A DNA stretch of 64,000 nucleotides, from assembly GCA_019914945.1 (NCBI GenBank), contig CM034101.1:4165188-4229187 (forward strand), written 5' to 3'. Within the stretch, counting starts at the first letter, position 1. Every line of letters begins with the position of its first letter. The stretch is from Typha latifolia. Taxonomy: Eukaryota; Streptophyta; Magnoliopsida; Poales; Typhaceae. A program made the position numbers and the translations under genes. Of this stretch, positions 45,456 through 56,100 are shown in pieces. The notes beneath the pieces were generated by a model that was not told the DNA's origin, made no database searches, and saw only the letters and a program-made list of their open reading frames with translations.

Positions 45456-47964
45456 ATGGCTTCCACCACCTCTCAGGCGTTGACTCTCATCCTCCTCCTC
45501 CTCCTCTCGTTCTGCTCCTCTTCTTTAGTCTCCGCGCAATCCGAGGCCTCGGAATGCGAGAGGGGTCACACCGGGGAATGCCACAACAAACCTAAAGCTC
45601 TTCGCCTAAAACTCATCGCTATCCCGACCATCCTCGTCGCGAGCATGATCGGCATCGGCCTTCCACTCTTCTCCCGTTCCGTCCCCGCCCTCCGCCCCGA
45701 CCGCAACCTCTTCGTCCTCGTCAAGGCCTTCGCCTCCGGCGTCATCCTCGCCACTGGCTACATGCACGTGCTCCCTGATGCTTTCGACGACCTCACCTCC
45801 CCGTGCTTACCGGAGAACCCGTGGGGCAAATTCCCCTTCACGACCTTCATTGCCATGCTCGCCGCCTTGTTCACCCTAATGATCGACTCCTCGATGCTTA
45901 CCTTCTTCAATAGGACGAAGAAGAGCGGCAGCGCCGGTGTGGCGGTCGTCGACTACGAGAGCCCCATGCAAGAGGTCTCGGTGCCCGCCATGCATGGCCA
46001 TGGCCACTGCGGACCGGTGCAGTTCGATAAAGATGATGCTGACGCGGCAAAGTCGGGGTTGAAGCGGAACCGAGTTGTCGCGCAGGTTAGCTTAATAATA
46101 AGTAATTCAAAATTTTAATATTCGTATAAGAACGTCTCAGCTAAACCTAAGAACACTTGTATAACAACATGAGTCCCATAAGGCCATAAATCATTTGATC
46201 ATTATCGCATCAGCGACAGATGGTTTAAAATTTTAATCTCTTATTAGTTGTAGATTAATTAGAAGTTTAACTTATAGTAAAGCTCAGCGTGATAACACCA
46301 ATAAATAGGGTGGTATATAAACTAAGTTTTAAGGTTGAATGCATCAACGAAGGAAGTTGACAGCATAGTTTAGTTGTAGTTGCACACCGATATTGCTGGA
46401 AGTGTGTTAAGGAATTTAGTGTTCATGTGATTACGTGAAGCACATGGTAATGGATCGACAGTAGATCTACATATAGATACTTGTATATGCATAAATATAT
46501 TGGATCACGCTGCATTTGGATGATGAGATCTCTTCTTTGCAGAGGAAAAAATAATAATTAAAAGAGATTTAAGTTACCATAATCGTATATTAGACAAAGA
46601 AGCTAGGCTGCCCCCGATGTATTGATTAGACCTAAGAAATGAGCTCAAACTCTTCGTTAATTTATAAATCTTTGGTATATAGTTTCATTCATGCGACAAT
46701 ATGAAACCCATAAGATAGACTGGGCTAAAGCCTTGGGCTGTAGGCCTGACTCAACCCCGGCTAAAAATTCTATTAGCCCTTGGACTAAGTTGTTTGGTAG
46801 TTGTGGGCGTTTAGGCACAATATATAACATTTTGTCAATTTTGTAAAGGAGTCATGTAAATATGTGACGTTCAGATCTTCTATTTTAGATTGGATTATCT
46901 AATCAACCATGATTGAAGCATTAAATATTGGACGAATATATTCATAACAAGTAACTCCTAACTTAACAAGTATTTTCAATTAAACAAGTTAAGCTAGATT
47001 GTTGATAGCAAACACAAGATTTGGAAAGTTATTCTTGTATATAAAGATTCAAAAACTTACACAATTGCCCGAAATTAACTTGACTTAGAAGCCAGGAAGT
47101 ATTAAATCTTGGGTTAGACAACATGTAGAGTTATTTAATTCCTTACCAATATATATATATGATCCAGTGCTCCCTCATGGACTATTGATGTAATCCTTAT
47201 CTCCTTATTAAATTCCTAAGCTGTCATCACCATTAATTCTTTATACGAAACATTGAAGTGAAAAATTTACAAATTTTGCTCAATTTACAAACTTTCTTTT
47301 TTCTTTTTTCCTTTTTTCCTTTTTTTAATGCAGGTTTTGGAAATGGGAATAATAGTTCACTCTGTGGTGATAGGCCTATCCCTGGGTGCTTCCCAGAATC
47401 CTTGCACCATCAGACCCCTTGTAGCTGCTCTTTGTTTCCACCAACTCTTTGAAGGAATGGGCCTTGGTGGTTGTATCTTGCAGGTAAATCTTCACCAAAT
47501 TCCTTTTGCTAAAAGATCAAATATATCGTTTTTGAGTTGCTTAATTAAACTTTATTAGATTGGGTAATTAGTAAAAGTAACATGGTATTTATCCTATTAG
47601 ACAAGATCATTAAACCAGCTTATCTCTCATCGTGCTAACCCTGAATTAATGTGCGCAGGCAGAATATGGTGCAAAAATGAAATCCATCCTCGCCTTCTTC
47701 TTCGCCACCACGACCCCATTCGGGATTGCACTCGGATTAGCGTTATCCAACGTTTACAGCGACAACAGCCCTACCGCGCTGATCGTCGTCGGCGTGCTGA
47801 ACGCCACGTCGGCGGGGATTCTCAACTACACGGCGTTGGTGGATCTCTTGGCCGCCGACTTCATGGGGGCCAAGTTGCAGGGAAGCATCAAGCTTCAGTT
47901 TCTGGCATTCGCTGCTGTGTTGTTGGGCGCTGGCGGTATGTCAGTCATGGCAATATGGGCATAG
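45456..47964 (+). CDS. IRT1: IRT1-type ZIP metal transporter, tandem copy 2
   Basis: Exons 45456-46085, 47334-47483 and 47659-47964 (introns 1248 and 175 bp, phase 0) give 361 residues. It starts [17 protein letters not shown], a secretory signal, and shows the ZIP signature helices [12 protein letters not shown] and [10 protein letters not shown] and the end [10 protein letters not shown]. The helix 3-4 loop contains HGHGH at residues 180-184 before CGP, a typical ZIP cytosolic metal-binding or sensing motif. In the exon 3-coded part it differs from copy 3 at about six of 101 residues, showing recent duplication. The start is the first ATG after the TATA box and matches copy 3. Predicted role is root uptake of Fe/Zn, as in the family. 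Confidence 0.94.
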
Positions 47965-48089
47965 AAGATAGTGGATAGATATTTGCCTGCGTGCTCCCAT
48001 TGTTTTCTTGTGTGCTGTGGTGCATGTTATTTTATGCGTACCTATCAACTTGACTGTATTGAGATTGATGTAATCCATTGGGCTAGATG

Positions 48090-49340
48090 GTGAATAACAT
48101 TGATGCGTGCTTTCCATTATATCATGTGAATCCGTAGCTTGAATAAGAATTGAGTGTTGTTGTACCTCATAATATACAAAACAGTTGGGTTTGGGCTTTC
48201 CTCCTCATGTGAGAGTTGACCCATCCACTTAAAGTGAAAAAAAGAAAGCAAAAGCAATATATATATATGATCAATGATCAAGATGCTAAATTAGAGAAAA
48301 AGAGGAGAGAACTTTTGAAACAAAAGAGAGGGTTTCTTGTAAAGTTTTTGGGACTTATTCAAGCCATTCTCAAAAGAGATTAAAATCTTATCAAACATCT
48401 TATCTTTGATGAAATTGTTCTAATTCTCTTATAAAGTATTGGTTTTCTTGTGTTAGTTGTGATCCTCTAGTTTTACCTATAGAACTTTATAAACCTATTA
48501 TTATTAAGGGATAATTTTATATTCTCCCCGGAACTATCATCATTTTTCATAATAACTTTATGAATATTTTTTTAATATATAATGACCTCCTAAATAGGTG
48601 AACTATTATTATTAAGAGATAATTTTATTTTTACCCCCTAAACTATCATCACTTTCTATAATGACCTCCTAAATTTTTTTAGTACATAATGATCCCTTTG
48701 AACAACAAAAATATTTCACTTGACCCCTTCCATTATAAGGATCATTATGTACCGAAAAAAATTCAGAGGGCTATTATAGAAAATAGTGATAGTTAAAGAG
48801 ATGAAAATAGTGATAGTTCAAGATATGAAAATAGAATTAGAGGTCATGTATAAGAGGAAGATTGCACAAAATAAAATTGATACGTTCTTTCCATTATATT
48901 ATATGGATGCATAAGAATTGGTTAGTTCACTTTTTTGTAACGCTTAATATGTAAACAGTTAGATTTGAGCTTCCCACCTCATGTGATCATGGACCCACCC
49001 ACTTAAATGAAAAATAAGCGGACAAAAGAAAAGTAAAAGAAGAATAGAAAAGAGGGCGAGGGTTTTATTTATGAAGTGAAATTAGAGAACAAGAAAAGGA
49101 GAGGGCTTTTTAAAGAGAAAGAGAATTATTTTCTTAGAGAACTTGTGGACTATTTCAAGGAAGAAGGTGAGGCTCTTGATCAAGTCATTCTCAAGAGGGA
49201 AACGAACTTGTCAAACTCATAATATTTGGTAAGCTTGTTCATATTTTTTTATGAAATATTAGTCATCTTGTTGGTTGTTTCTCTATGATCATAATCTCTA
49301 ATGTTTGTGATCATCTAGTTTTACCTATGATCCATTTACC
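48090..49340. repeat. Duplicated flank (about 790-bp period) downstream of ZIP copy 2
   Basis: Stretches at about 48090-48500 and 48875-49340 match: both run from TTTCCATTATAT(C/T)AT, through CCTCATGTGA and ACCCA(C/T)CCACTTAAA, to GATC(C/A)TCTAGTTTTACCTAT. The start also resembles the 3' flank of ZIP copy 3 (54100-54200). A MITE-like palindrome sits between them. Confidence 0.65.
48500..48850. mobile_element. Palindromic MITE-like element with duplicated left arm
   Basis: The arm at about 48640-48700 (aactatcatcactttctata, then ACATAATGATCC) is matched by an inverted arm at about 48738-48800 (GGATCATTATGTACC, then tagaaaatagtgatagtt), arms of about 55 bp around a 40-bp loop. The left arm is repeated in tandem at about 48500-48590. 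Family unknown. Confidence 0.7.
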
Positions 49341-51200
49341 ACCCTTCCTTTCGTAGAAGTAAAAAAAGGAATACAGAGAAAAGTTTGAGGTGAATTTAGG
49401 ATCGATGATTTTTCCCTCACATTAGAGGGGTTTCCACATACATTTTTATCTTTGAGCAAAGTGGCCTTTCGTGGACCTCAAACTCCATCGTCTTAGAGGT
49501 GGCCTGACCCCGTGATCATCTGCAGCCCAGGCTATATAAAATAGTTCCTGCAACATCTGGCAGCATGCTATAAGCTGTTAAATTAATTATTTAACTATTT
49601 GGATTTGTCCACCAAGTAGTCTACAAAAATATTCCATTCCCACTAATGAATAGTGTACAAAGCCGGCCTCAGTGGATATTGTACTCAAAATCTCCACTAC
49701 CCCACCTATACCTTTTGACCTTCATAAAAAATAAAAATTAAAAAATTAAAAATTAAAAAAATCTCCACAAAAAAAAAAGGAACCCTGTAAGTCGTGGATA
49801 CTAATTTTTTTTCTCCAAATATGATTCTTGGTGCAGAATATATATAAACAGGCTAATTATTTTATTTTATTTTTGTTAAAATTTAAAACCCCATCACTCA
49901 TAAACATTCTAAACTCTTTTTTTTTATATAATTATTTTCTCAGCTAACCAAACTAAACTAAAGTAGAACTAAACAGCATAAAGTAGTACATAATGATGTC
50001 GTTTCCACTCCCGGTGAGCTAACCGCATCCCACACCCAATTATTAAGTACACGGGAGCCTGTGAGACGAGAGGTTTGAGCCTTTGACCACCTCTACCACG
50101 TGGAATTATTGGTGAAATATACAAATCATGTGAGTTAATATTTAAAACTAAGATAGAGAAATAAAAATATTAACTAAATTTTATTTCTGTTAAAAAGATA
50201 AAAATATTTTAGTCTAAGTGAAAAAGAGGCGTTATACCTTAATTTTAAAATCTAAGTCAGACTTACAAGCTTAGATAGATCATAGATGCCTAATAATCTA
50301 TATGAACTATCTTACCTTTTATTATATTTTCAATGCGTGACTAGATCCTTCTGGGTGACGCTCAACAACTTCACATAGAGATAGACTTAATTGCATTTAA
50401 TGATTACCGTGGTGTTGCATCAGAAGTCGACTAGTTGATAATATATATATATATATATATTAGTTCAAAATGGTGATGGGAAACGGAAGATTAATTATGT
50501 GTCAAATTCTAGCCAACAAGTCCAAAATTGTTATCCTTATGACCAATGGATTAATCTGGATTAGAGGATAGTAACACGAAGCATTACTGGAGTCGTCATT
50601 CTACCTTCAAAAGTCAAAAGGAGAACAGTCCAAAGTAACATAACTAGCTAGTTTGATATCTGAGATTGGATTAGCTGTAGAATTATAGTTTATGTAGCTT
50701 GATTCACATTAAGAAACTAAGAATAAAAAGCATACGTGCTTACTTGTAAGAACGCTCCAACAAATAAGGTAGCTATCAAAGGCGAGATTGTACGGCATTT
50801 TAAAATTCTTCATACTCCTGAAGATAAGTCGAAGATTCCCTTGAGGTTTATTGTTTAACAGTCTCAAGGGCTTATCTTCGACTTCTATTTAAGAACGTCC
50901 CTTTCGACTGACACCAAGCTTTATAATATTCTCATTTCATTCTTATCCCCCCAACATAAGGAAATGTGCTGCAATATTGGACTGGTATATATATATATAT
51001 ATATATATATTTTAATTATCAACAGATCTGGAGTGAATTCTAGGTACCTGATCAGTGTTACAAAACCATGCAATTAATCCAATTTTTTTTAAAATTTTAT
51101 GTTCCCGTACTTATGGAACTAATTAATCCCAATCTTATATAATTCTTTAACTAAAAGGAAATATACGTATGGACACGAGTACGTTGCGATCTGGCATGTG
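49341..51200. other. Spacer between ZIP copies 2 and 3, with duplicated flanks
   Basis: No gene. The part at about 49480-50110 recurs downstream of ZIP copy 3 at about 54290-54780 (shared ggtgagctaaccgcatc, CAATTATTAAG(T/C)ACA, GTGAGACGAG), so the duplicated unit extended at least 2 kb past the gene. The part at 50590-50910 resembles 38870-39540 upstream of ZIP copy 1. TA runs occur at 50441-50460 and 50986-51010. Confidence 0.6.
50821..50885. repeat. Short inverted repeat (hairpin) upstream of ZIP copy 3
   Basis: AAGTCGAAGATTCCCTTGAG on the left is mirrored by CTCAAGGGCTTATCTTCGACTT on the right, about 22-bp arms around a 17-bp loop. Confidence 0.7.
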
Positions 51201-51266
51201 CCGTTCGCGTGATGGCTCGCGCCGGATGTAATTTACAACAGTACCCTCGGTTACATGACCCGTTGA
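51201..51266 (+). promoter_or_regulatory. Conserved promoter block of ZIP copy 3
   Basis: It matches the other two blocks (CGCGTGATGGCTCGCGCCGG, then ACAACAGTACCCTCGGTTACATG) and lies about 45 bp upstream of the TATA box, closer than in copies 1 and 2. Confidence 0.6.
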
Positions 51267-51310
51267 CTAGTTCCAAACTTTTGGAGAGCGCGGCGTGGAG
51301 TCATCCCGTC

Positions 51311-51317
51311 TATAAAT
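51311..51317 (+). promoter_or_regulatory. TATA box of ZIP copy 3
   Basis: TATAAAT lies 93 bp before the ATG at 51404, the same spacing as copy 2. Confidence 0.75.
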
Positions 51318-51403
51318 CCAAGTACAAATCGTATCATTAATCAAGTGCAAGTCAAAGGAGCAACAGACGAACTAAAGAGCCTGAGCTTGAGTTAGAGGTA
51401 GCT

Positions 51404-53963
51404 ATGGCTTCCACCAGCTCTCAAGCGTTGACTTTTCTCCTCTTGCTCTTGTTCTGCTCTTCTTCTTTAGTCTTGGCGCAATCCGATGCCTCGCCTCCCT
51501 CGAAATGTGGCAAGGGATTGCGCGGCGAATGCCACAGCAAATCGGAGTCCCTCCGTCTCAACCTCATCGCCATCCCGACCATCCTCGTCGCCAGCATGGT
51601 CGGTGTCTGCCTCCCCCTCTTCTCTCGCTCAGTCCCCGCCCTCCGCCCTGATCGCAACCTCTTCGTCATCGTCAAGGCCTTCGCCTCCGGCGTCATCCTC
51701 GCCACCGGCTACATGCACGTGCTCCCGGACTCCTTCGATAACCTCACTTCCCCGTGCTTACCAGAGAACCCGTGGGGCAAATTCCCCTTCACGACCTTCA
51801 TCGCCATGCTCGCCGCCGTGTTCACCCTACTGATCGACTCCTTGATGCTTACCTTCTTCAATAGGAAGTATAAGGGCGCCGGCGCTAGCGCGGCGGTCGT
51901 CGATCACGAGAGCCCCATGCAAGAGATGTCGGTGCCCGCCATGCATGGCCATGGCCATGGCCACTGCGGACCGACGCAGTTCGATAAGGATGATGCCGGC
52001 GGGGCAAAGTCGGCGTTGAGGCGGAACCGAGTAATCGCACAGGTTAGCTTAGCAACAAGTAGTTTAACATTTTAATCTCTCATATTAATGGTCGTAAATT
52101 AATTAGGAGTTTGGATTTTACTAAAGCTCAGCATGATCACACCAACATTTTTGGTGGTATAATTATATATATGTATATATACTTTTAAGTTTTGAATGCA
52201 GAAAGGAAGGAAGTTAATAGTGTATATATATAATTTAGTTGCTGGAAACTAGGAAGTTTGCTGTTCATGTGATTGTGTGAAGCACATGGTTGTAAACTGG
52301 AGTTCACGCCTCATTTGGATGAGATCTCCATCTTTCCAGAAGAAAATAAAAATAAAAAATAAAGATCTTAATTTGGTTTAGGTCAGAGCCAACTTTTTGT
52401 TTACCGTATTTCAATTTATTAGTTGAAGCTAACAAGAAAAAAAGAAAATAAAAGTAGTCGTTATTCATAGATTATGTTAGACAAAGAAGCTAATCAAGTA
52501 AAAAACTCTCTTAAATATCAACTCAATGTTTGAGGAATTGAAACCACCAAGACTTAAAAGACTCTACCTGAAACCCGTGGACTGGGCTAAAGCCATGGGC
52601 TTTATGCTTGACTTAAGCAGGGCCCACGAATAACCTTAGAAAGACCATACTAATTTCGCAAAAGCCATTAGCCTAATGGGATTAATCATTAATCACAAGC
52701 AACTAGTTGCAAATAAGTATAACGCTGTGACTTATAGCTGTTTGGCAGTCGTGGACATTTAGGCACAATAATATTTTTGCAAACGAGTTAACGTTCACAT
52801 CCTCTAACTTAGATTGGACTATCTAACCAACCAACCATGATTGAAGTATTATAAATAGATTCATTACAATGATCGCTAACCTAACAAGAATTTCAAATTA
52901 AACAAGCTAAGCTAGCTAGATTCACGATGGCAAACGCAAGATTTTGGGCAGTTATCCTTGTTGTATAAAAATTCATAAGGGAGAAAAGGACAAGCAAATT
53001 CCTCGGAAGTAACTTGTCTAACTTGACTTAGAAGCAAGGAATCATTAAAATCTTGGATTATACAAACAAGTAGAGTAAATTAATTCGTCATCCAAATATA
53101 TATATAATTTAGAATGATGCAATAGTACACGAGGGAGCTGGCCAACCCACGCCACTGCTCCTTATTGGTCAACACTAATGTAAATATTTAAATTATGTCC
53201 CCTTACTAAATTCCTGAGCTGTCATCACCATTAGTTCTTTATTCCCAACGTTGAAGTGAAAATTTTACAAGTTTTACTCAATTGACAAGCTAATTTTTTC
53301 TTCAAATATATATATGCAGGTTTTGGAAATGGGAATAGTAGTTCACTCAGTGGTGATAGGCCTATCCATGGGTGCTTCTCGGAATCCTTGCACTATCAGA
53401 CCCCTTGTAGCTGCCCTTTGTTTCCACCAACTCTTTGAAGGAATGGGCCTTGGTGGTTGTATCTTGCAGGTAAATCCACACCAACTTCCTTTTGCCATAA
53501 TATAAAAAAGAACAAATTAATCGTTTTTTAGTAGCTAAAGCTTTATTAGATTGAGTAGTTACTAGTTAGTAAAAGTAACATGGTATTTATCCTATTAGAC
53601 AAGATCATTACACCAGCTTATATCTCATCGTGCTATCCATGAATTAATGTCCCGCAGGCAGAATATGGTGCAAAAATGAAATCCATCCTCGCCTTCTTCT
53701 TCGCCACCACGACCCCATTCGGGATTGCACTCGGAATAGCGTTATCCAACGTTTACAGCGACAACAGCCCTACCGCGCTGATCGTCGTCGGCGTGTTAAA
53801 CGCCGCGTCGGCGGGGCTTCTCAACTACACGGCGTTGGTGGATCTCTTGGCCACCGACTTCATGGGGGCCAAGTTGCAGGGAAGCATCAAGCTTCAGTTT
53901 CTGGCATTCGCTGCTGTGCTCTTGGGTGCTGGTGGGATGTCAATCATGGCAAAATGGGCATAG
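51404..53963 (+). CDS. IRT1: IRT1-type ZIP metal transporter, tandem copy 3
   Basis: Exons 51404-52042, 53320-53469 and 53658-53963 (introns 1277 and 188 bp, phase 0) give 364 residues. Signal peptide [21 protein letters not shown] helices [12 protein letters not shown] and [11 protein letters not shown]-terminus [10 protein letters not shown], the ending seen in Arabidopsis IRT1. The helix 3-4 loop has four alternating histidines, HGHGHGH at 181-187, one repeat more than copy 2. Two substitutions stand out against the siblings: SMGAS for SLGAS in helix 4 and ATDFMG for AADFMG near the end. The predicted role is plasma-membrane uptake of Fe(II), Zn or related metals. The structure and frame are intact. 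Confidence 0.94.
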
Positions 53964-56100
53964 GATATATATATATATATATGCATGCATGCTCTCATTG
54001 TTTTCTCAAGATGTGTTCGTAGGCCGAGTGCATGCATGCATGCTATTCCATGTATCTGTCGACTTGAATGTATTGAGACTGATGTACATGTACTTTCTAT
54101 TGTATGTATCATATGAATCCGTAACTTGAATAAGAATTGAGTGTTTGTTCGTCTACTTGTTGTTCAAGTTGCACTTCATAATTAATATGCAAACTAAACT
54201 TTGGTGCGTGCATTTGCATTAATTACGGCGGGTCCTGGACTTATAGATCAAATAACAGTGACCATATCTATATCTGTGCAAGGCCATACATGCACCTCAA
54301 ATTCCATTTTCTCCGAGACGGCATGACCCCATGATCTCCTGCAGCATATGGCATCATGTTATAAGCTGTCAAACTAGTTAATTATTTACTGTACAATTTT
54401 TTTTTCCTATAATCTAATTATTAAAACTTTATACTAAGATATTGTACTCTCGAACTAAGTTGCTACAATATATCAAATCTCCACTTCTCCACACCTCTCT
54501 CTCTATATATATATAATATACCTTTTGATCTTCGAAAAAGTAAAGCTTCTTGGTGCGGAATAATAGATGGACAGGCTAAGATTAATGATTAAAACTCCAT
54601 CACTTATAGATATTATAAGCTCTTTTAAACCTCTTTTTTCCCCCAACTAATCAAACCTAACTAAACTAAAAAGGAAGCAGTAAACACCATTACTTTCCAC
54701 CACCGGTGAGCTAACCGCATCTCACATCCAATTATTAAGCACATGGGAGTCTGTGAGACGAGCGAGGTGGGCGAATCACATATTCATATGGCCGCGGTGA
54801 CCAGAAGACGTGGGCCTCCGTTTTGACCTCTTCTTTGTCACCACTCACCTCCCCTTCTCTTTTTAAGCTCACCCACTATTCAACGCCCGAGCCACGTGGA
54901 ACTAATTGCTGGGCGCCACAACCGAGGTGGTATTCTCACCTCCCCCACCTCCCAGGCGTCACGGTATCCGATTCAACTACACTTTTGCGGAATATTATTA
55001 GATTTTTTTTTAAAAACTATGCTTAATTTTTGTTGGAGACTAAATCTTTGATACTCAATTATTTCATAAAAAAGTTATAATAGATAGTAATTTAAGAAGT
55101 ACAAAAATGCGGATTTGACTGCGAATTTGCTCAAAGATAGGGTGCTATATGTAAACACCCACTTATTTAATAACAGAGGGTGGGTGCGATTTAGGCGTAC
55201 GAACCCGCGAACCCCACCGTCTGATCGATTTGTAGGTGCACTGAAGAGACGGTGGATATGGGGGCGGCGAGGGGATGGGTCCCACTCGCGTTAACAGCAC
55301 CCGCTTTAAACTAGGATTTCCACGCCTGAGAAGGAATAATTAAGCTATGGCTTTAACGCCATCCTCTTCGCCTTTCAAGTCTACTTTTCTCTTTCTTTCT
55401 TTTTTTTTATCTCTTCTGAGAATAAATTCTTAGGAGGCTTCCTCTCTTCCAAAGAAGAAAAGGTGGGTTCTTCGTCCCTGTCCCGCTCTCTATCTCTCTT
55501 CCTCCTCAGACTTGGAGATTTGGGAGAGGAAGGGGAATGGCGACGGAGTTTGTTAGAGGGGTATTTGGGATCTTTAACGGCCATTTGGGGGGCAAAAGAA
55601 GCTAGCTTTTGGTGATTCGGCAAATGGGTATTTGTATTTGAGGAATGGGACTTCTCTTTTCCCTTTTTGGGTTTTTTTGTTGGGTTTCCACTGGATTTTG
55701 ATTCGGCGGGTTGGAGAGGAAGATACCAATTTGGGAGCAAAATTTGTTTAGCCTGTTAACTAGTGATGGGTGTTAATAGGGCAGTTTGAGTTGATGGTTC
55801 AGTTGGTAGCTGGAGGATTCGACTTCTATGTAAAAGGGTTCTTTTCGGATTGTGAGGTGGAAGATTGAAGTGAATTTGATTTTCTAATTGTTATATACAG
55901 TAGTTAGAATTTCATGGAAGTTAAAGATTGAACCTTTCTTCGCGTACTTGTTCAATGCTTTAATAATATAGTTTGATGACTTGGTGTGGCTCCTCCCTTG
56001 GGTCTCCTTAAATTATATCTCTAGACAGATTGGTGTCACATTTATTGGCTGAGAGATCACTCTGGGTTCCCAAAGGCAGTGAAATCAAATTCGGTTCTTA
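53964..56100. other. Spacer and upstream region of the RBR ligase gene
   Basis: A TA run and ATGC repeats (53965-54040) lie in the ZIP copy 3 3' UTR. The stretch 54290-54780 is a copy of 49480-50110. From about 55180 the DNA is GC-richer and likely holds the RBR promoter and 5' UTR, perhaps with a 5' UTR intron. A 119-codon minus-strand ORF at 55381-55740 runs opposite this region and is Lys/Ser-rich without a recognisable domain. Confidence 0.5.

Noticed and set aside
47649..47978. 109-codon Arg-rich ORF over ZIP copy 2 exon 3
   Set aside because: Shifted-frame shadow of the conserved ZIP C-terminal exon.
55381..55740. 119-codon Lys/Ser-rich minus-strand ORF upstream of the RBR gene
   Set aside because: No domain, low complexity, and antisense to the probable 5' UTR of the RBR gene; kept only as a remark in the spacer entry.
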